Source of the DNA: Pseudomonas sp. FeN3W | Lineage (GTDB): Bacteria > Pseudomonadota > Gammaproteobacteria > Pseudomonadales > Pseudomonadaceae | DNA: 64,000 bases | Direction: 5' to 3' | NCBI GenBank assembly: GCA_030263805.2 | Contig: CP136010.1 | Span: 3,797,001 to 3,861,000 of the forward strand | Shown: positions 61,088 to 64,000 of the stretch, in pieces | Layout: each line of letters begins with the position of its first letter | How positions within the stretch are numbered: the first letter of the stretch is position 1 | Notes under the pieces: model-generated | Told to the model about the DNA's origin: nothing | The model's input: only the letters and a program-made list of their open reading frames with translations | The model's database searches: none | Position numbers and translations under genes: made by a program

Positions 61088-62512
61088 ATGAGCATCATCA
61101 ATCCGCATCTCAAATTCCAATCGCAGGCCGTTGCCAAACCCTACTTCGTGTTTGCACTGATCCTGTTCGTCGGTCAGATCCTGTTCGGTCTGATCATGGG
61201 ACTGCAGTACGTCATCGGTGATTTCCTGTTCCCGCTGCTGCCCTTCAACGTGGCACGGATGGTTCACACCAACCTGCTGATCGTCTGGCTGCTGTTCGGC
61301 TTCATGGGTGCGGCCTACTACCTCATTCCCGAGGAAGCGGACCGTGAACTGCACAGTCCGAAACTGGCCATCATCCTGTTCTGGGTGTTCGCCGCGGCCG
61401 GCGTGCTGACCATTCTCGGTTACCTCTTCGTGCCCTATGCAGGGCTGGCGGAGATGACCAAGAACGAATTGCTGCCGACCATGGGACGCGAGTTCCTCGA
61501 GCAGCCGACGATCACCAAGATCGGCATCGTGGTGGTGGCCCTGGGCTTCCTCTACAACATCGGCATGACCATGCTCAAGGGTCGCAAGACCGTGGTCAGC
61601 ACGGTGATGATGACCGGTCTGATCGGCCTCGCGGTGTTCTTCCTGTTCTCCTTCTACAACCCCGAGAACCTGGCGCGCGACAAGTACTACTGGTGGTTCG
61701 TCGTGCACCTGTGGGTGGAAGGCGTGTGGGAACTGATCATGGGTTCGATGCTCGCCTTCGTCCTGATCAAGATCACCGGCGTGGACCGCGAAGTGGTCGA
61801 GAAGTGGCTCTACGTGATCATCGCCATGGCTCTGATCACCGGCATCATCGGTACCGGCCACCACTTCTTCTGGATCGGTGCGCCGACCGTGTGGCTGTGG
61901 CTGGGCTCGATCTTCTCCGCCCTGGAACCGCTGCCGTTCTTCGCCATGGTGCTGTTCGCCCTGAACATGGTTAACCGTCGCCGTCGCGAGCATCCGAACA
62001 AGGCCGCTTCGCTGTGGGCCATCGGCACCACCGTGACCGCGTTTCTCGGTGCCGGCGTGTGGGGCTTCCTGCACACCCTGGCTCCGGTGAACTACTACAC
62101 CCACGGTTCGCAGTTGACTGCCGCACACGGCCACCTGGCCTTCTACGGTGCCTACGCGATGATCGTGATGACCATGATCAGCTACGCCATGCCGCGTCTG
62201 CGTGGCCTGGGCGAAGCACCGGATGCACGCGCTCAGCGCATCGAAGTCTGGGGCTTCTGGCTGATGACCATCTCCATGGTCGCGATCACCCTGTTCCTCA
62301 CCGCAGCCGGCGTGGTGCAGGTGTGGCTGCAGCGGATCCCTGCCGACGGTGCTGCCATGTCGTTCATGAACACCGCCGACCAGCTGGCCATCTTCTTCTG
62401 GCTGCGCCTGATCGCCGGGGTGTTCTTCCTGATCGGCCTGGTCTGCTACCTGTACAGCTTCCGCCAGCGCGGTCGGGTACCGGCCGTAGCAGCAGCTGCC
62501 GCCGCGGCCTGA
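61088..62512 (+). CDS. norB: Nitric oxide reductase catalytic subunit
   Basis: Membrane protein of 474 residues with twelve helices, heme-copper-oxidase related, reducing 2 NO to N2O at a heme b3/FeB site. Motifs: ARMVHTNLLIVWLLFGFMGA (low-spin heme His), WWFVVHLWVEGVWEL (FeB His and the NOR-type Glu), TGHHFFWIG (FeB His pair) and TAAHGHLAFYGAYAM (heme His residues). The ATG at 61088 follows TGGAGGGG. A strong terminator follows. Confidence 0.97.
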   Translation: MSIINPHLKFQSQAVAKPYFVFALILFVGQILFGLIMGLQYVIGDFLFPLLPFNVARMVHTNLLIVWLLFGFMGAAYYLIPEEADRELHSPKLAIILFWVFAAAGVLTILGYLFVPYAGLAEMTKNELLPTMGREFLEQPTITKIGIVVVALGFLYNIGMTMLKGRKTVVSTVMMTGLIGLAVFFLFSFYNPENLARDKYYWWFVVHLWVEGVWELIMGSMLAFVLIKITGVDREVVEKWLYVIIAMALITGIIGTGHHFFWIGAPTVWLWLGSIFSALEPLPFFAMVLFALNMVNRRRREHPNKAASLWAIGTTVTAFLGAGVWGFLHTLAPVNYYTHGSQLTAAHGHLAFYGAYAMIVMTMISYAMPRLRGLGEAPDARAQRIEVWGFWLMTISMVAITLFLTAAGVVQVWLQRIPADGAAMSFMNTADQLAIFFWLRLIAGVFFLIGLVCYLYSFRQRGRVPAVAAAAAAA

Positions 62513-62533
62513 GACGCGTCGCAATGAGGATCG

Positions 62534-62571
62534 ACGGCCCGGCTGGTAACAGCGGGCCGTTTTGCTTTTTC
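62534..62571 (+). terminator. Rho-independent terminator after norB
   Basis: ACGGCCCG-GCTGGTAACAG-CGGGCCGT is followed by TTTTGCTTTTT. The perfect eight-base stem and T-tract are convincing. It lies between norB and norD, so norD needs read-through or its own promoter. Confidence 0.8.
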
Positions 62572-62594
62572 AGTGCCTGCACGGAGTAACCGCC

Positions 62595-64000
62595 ATGGCC
62601 TTTACCATCGAAGTGGAAGAGTGGGTCGGTAGTGTCTGGCACCGCTTCATCACCCGTCGTGCCAACCCGGATTTTCCGGAAGCACGGGTCGATCTCGAGA
62701 GCATGCAGCGGCCGCTGTCGTTGCTGTTCCGCGCCATGGGCGGCGCCAGCGGGGTCGGCGTCGAAGCCGCCAGCGCGCGTGATCTGCTGCTCAGGCGCAA
62801 CCTGCTGCAACAGGTCGCCGGGACCTGCAAGCAACTGCCGGTGGCCTGGTGCGACGCCAGCAATCTGCGGCTGCCGCAGAGCCTGGCGGTCTACCCGGAA
62901 GTCTCGCTGAACCAGGATCTGTATCGCTGGCTGGCGCTGCTCGCCGCACAGGCCGGGCCGATGCGCCACTGGGCGCGCGACAACCAGCGCTGGACCCAGG
63001 CGATCCTTGAACATTTTCCGGCCATGCGCCCGCGCTATCAGCGCCTGGTCGAAGCTCATCTGCAGCTGCGCCCGGACCCGAGCCAGCTGCCCAAGGCCGA
63101 GGCTGCGCTGGAAGCGGCACTGTGCCAGGCGCTGCGCGAGCCGGGCAGCGTCAGCCAGTTCCCGCGCAGCGAGCGCGCGCCCTGGCCGCTGCCGCTGTGG
63201 CTGTATCCGGCGGACAACCTCGGTGAACCTCAGGCCGCCCAGCGCGCCGAGGAAGGCGAGGGCAATCTGGAAACCCCGCCCGGCGGTGAGTCCCGTCAGC
63301 GCAAGCGCGCCCGGCGGGTGGACGAGAGCTCGAGCAAGGGCGGCCTGCTGCTGTTCCGTCTGGAGAACCTGTTCAGCTGGTCCGAGCATATCGAGCTGGA
63401 CCGCTGCGGCGACGACACCGAGGACCTCGATGCCGCCCGTGTCGCCGAGGACCTCGACGAACTGGCGCTGTCGCGCCAGCGCATGCGCCAGGGCGGCGGG
63501 CTGAAGCTCGACCTGGACCTGCCTGCCGCGGATTTCGACGATGTGCCGCTGGGCGAAGGCATCAAGCTGCCCGAGTGGGACTATCGCAAGCAATGTCTGC
63601 AGCAGGACTTCGTCAACCTGCAGCTGATGCTGCCACGTGGTGCCGAGGCCAAGCCGTTGCCGTTGCACCTGTCGCCGCTGGCGCGACGCCTGCGTCGGCA
63701 GTTCGAGCACCTGCGCAACGACCGCCAGTGGCTGCGTCAGCAACCGCAGGGCTCGGAACTGGACATGCAGGCCTGGCTCGATTTTCACGTCGAGCGGCAG
63801 AACGGCCAGTGCGCCGAACGTGGTCTGTTCATGGAGCAGCGGCAGAACCGCCGCGACCTGGCCTGCCTGCTGCTGGCCGACCTGTCGATGTCCACCGACG
63901 CGCACCTGGACAACGAGCACCGGGTGATCGACGTGGTCACCGACAGCCTGCTGCTGTTCGGCGAAGCGCTGTCGGCGGTCGGCGATCCGTTCGCGCTCTA
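62595..64000 (+). CDS. norD: NorD, VWA-domain activation protein (partial at right edge)
   Basis: At least 468 residues are visible; the frame is open to the window end. The N-terminus FTIEVEEWVGSVWHRFITRR is typical of NorD. The middle is charged and variable. The visible end begins the von Willebrand A domain with MIDAS motif DLSMST (LLLADLSMSTDAHLDNEH). NorD works with the MoxR ATPase NirQ to activate NO reductase. The ATG at 62595 follows CGGAGTAACC, 25 bases after the norB terminator. Confidence 0.93.
   Translation, partial: MAFTIEVEEWVGSVWHRFITRRANPDFPEARVDLESMQRPLSLLFRAMGGASGVGVEAASARDLLLRRNLLQQVAGTCKQLPVAWCDASNLRLPQSLAVYPEVSLNQDLYRWLALLAAQAGPMRHWARDNQRWTQAILEHFPAMRPRYQRLVEAHLQLRPDPSQLPKAEAALEAALCQALREPGSVSQFPRSERAPWPLPLWLYPADNLGEPQAAQRAEEGEGNLETPPGGESRQRKRARRVDESSSKGGLLLFRLENLFSWSEHIELDRCGDDTEDLDAARVAEDLDELALSRQRMRQGGGLKLDLDLPAADFDDVPLGEGIKLPEWDYRKQCLQQDFVNLQLMLPRGAEAKPLPLHLSPLARRLRRQFEHLRNDRQWLRQQPQGSELDMQAWLDFHVERQNGQCAERGLFMEQRQNRRDLACLLLADLSMSTDAHLDNEHRVIDVVTDSLLLFGEALSAVGDPFAL

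Overview
The window reads as the chromosome of a Stutzerimonas (Pseudomonas) stutzeri-type denitrifier. It is GC-rich and gene-dense, with pseudomonad gene sets (phhABC/phhR, codBA, paired dctP). From 31.6 kb to the right edge it holds the nos-nir-nor supercluster in the arrangement known from P. stutzeri: nosRZDFYL-tatE, nnrS, an SDR gene, nirNEJ and nirQ-norE-norF on the minus strand, nirSTBMCFDLGH, then norCB-norD. No rRNA, tRNA, CRISPR array, prophage or complete insertion sequence was seen.

Left part (0-31 kb). A lipoprotein PQQ-type sugar dehydrogenase sits with a DUF2231 membrane protein. An operon (2.4-8.6 kb) follows: Fe(II)/2-oxoglutarate oxygenase, VOC protein and a complete BMP-type ABC importer. 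Then come a secreted hypothetical protein, a diguanylate cyclase with a periplasmic sensor, a NYN/OST-HTH protein, a cold-shock/DUF1294 protein, a PhnA-type zinc-ribbon protein, an acyl-CoA thioesterase and cytochrome c4. Next are codB-codA, cynS, a PhyH-family oxygenase, the phenylalanine catabolic genes phhA-phhB-phhC with phhR, sdaA, a thioredoxin-reductase-like flavoprotein, two tandem dctP paralogues, small unknown genes and an acyl-CoA dehydrogenase. Three transcription units here (the oxygenase/ABC operon, codBA and cynS) carry excellent -24/-12 sigma-54 promoters with the invariant GG-N10-GC. Two of them also have an NtrC-like palindrome near -110. I infer a nitrogen-limitation scavenging island for nucleobases and cyanate, and regard the uncharacterised oxygenase-VOC-ABC operon as its most novel member.

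Right part (31-64 kb). NosR, NosZ, NosDFY, NosL and TatE make N2O reductase. NirS with NirT/B/M/C handles nitrite reduction and electron delivery. NirF, D, L, G, H, E, J and N make or insert heme d1. NorC/NorB with NirQ, NorD, NorE and NorF form NO reductase and its activation system. FNR/DNR-type boxes (TTGAT-N4-ATCAA) lie before nosR, nnrS, nirJ, nirQ, nirS, nirM and norC, pointing to a low-oxygen/NO regulon. Between nnrS and nirN is a less understood block: an SDR, a soluble methyl-accepting protein with a zinc-binding CZB domain, an orphan cbb3-oxidase CcoN, an HPP-CBS membrane protein and a LysR regulator. Stem-loops follow nosZ, nirS and norB, and a run of four small hairpins precedes nirM, suggesting post-transcriptional tuning. 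norD is cut by the right edge.
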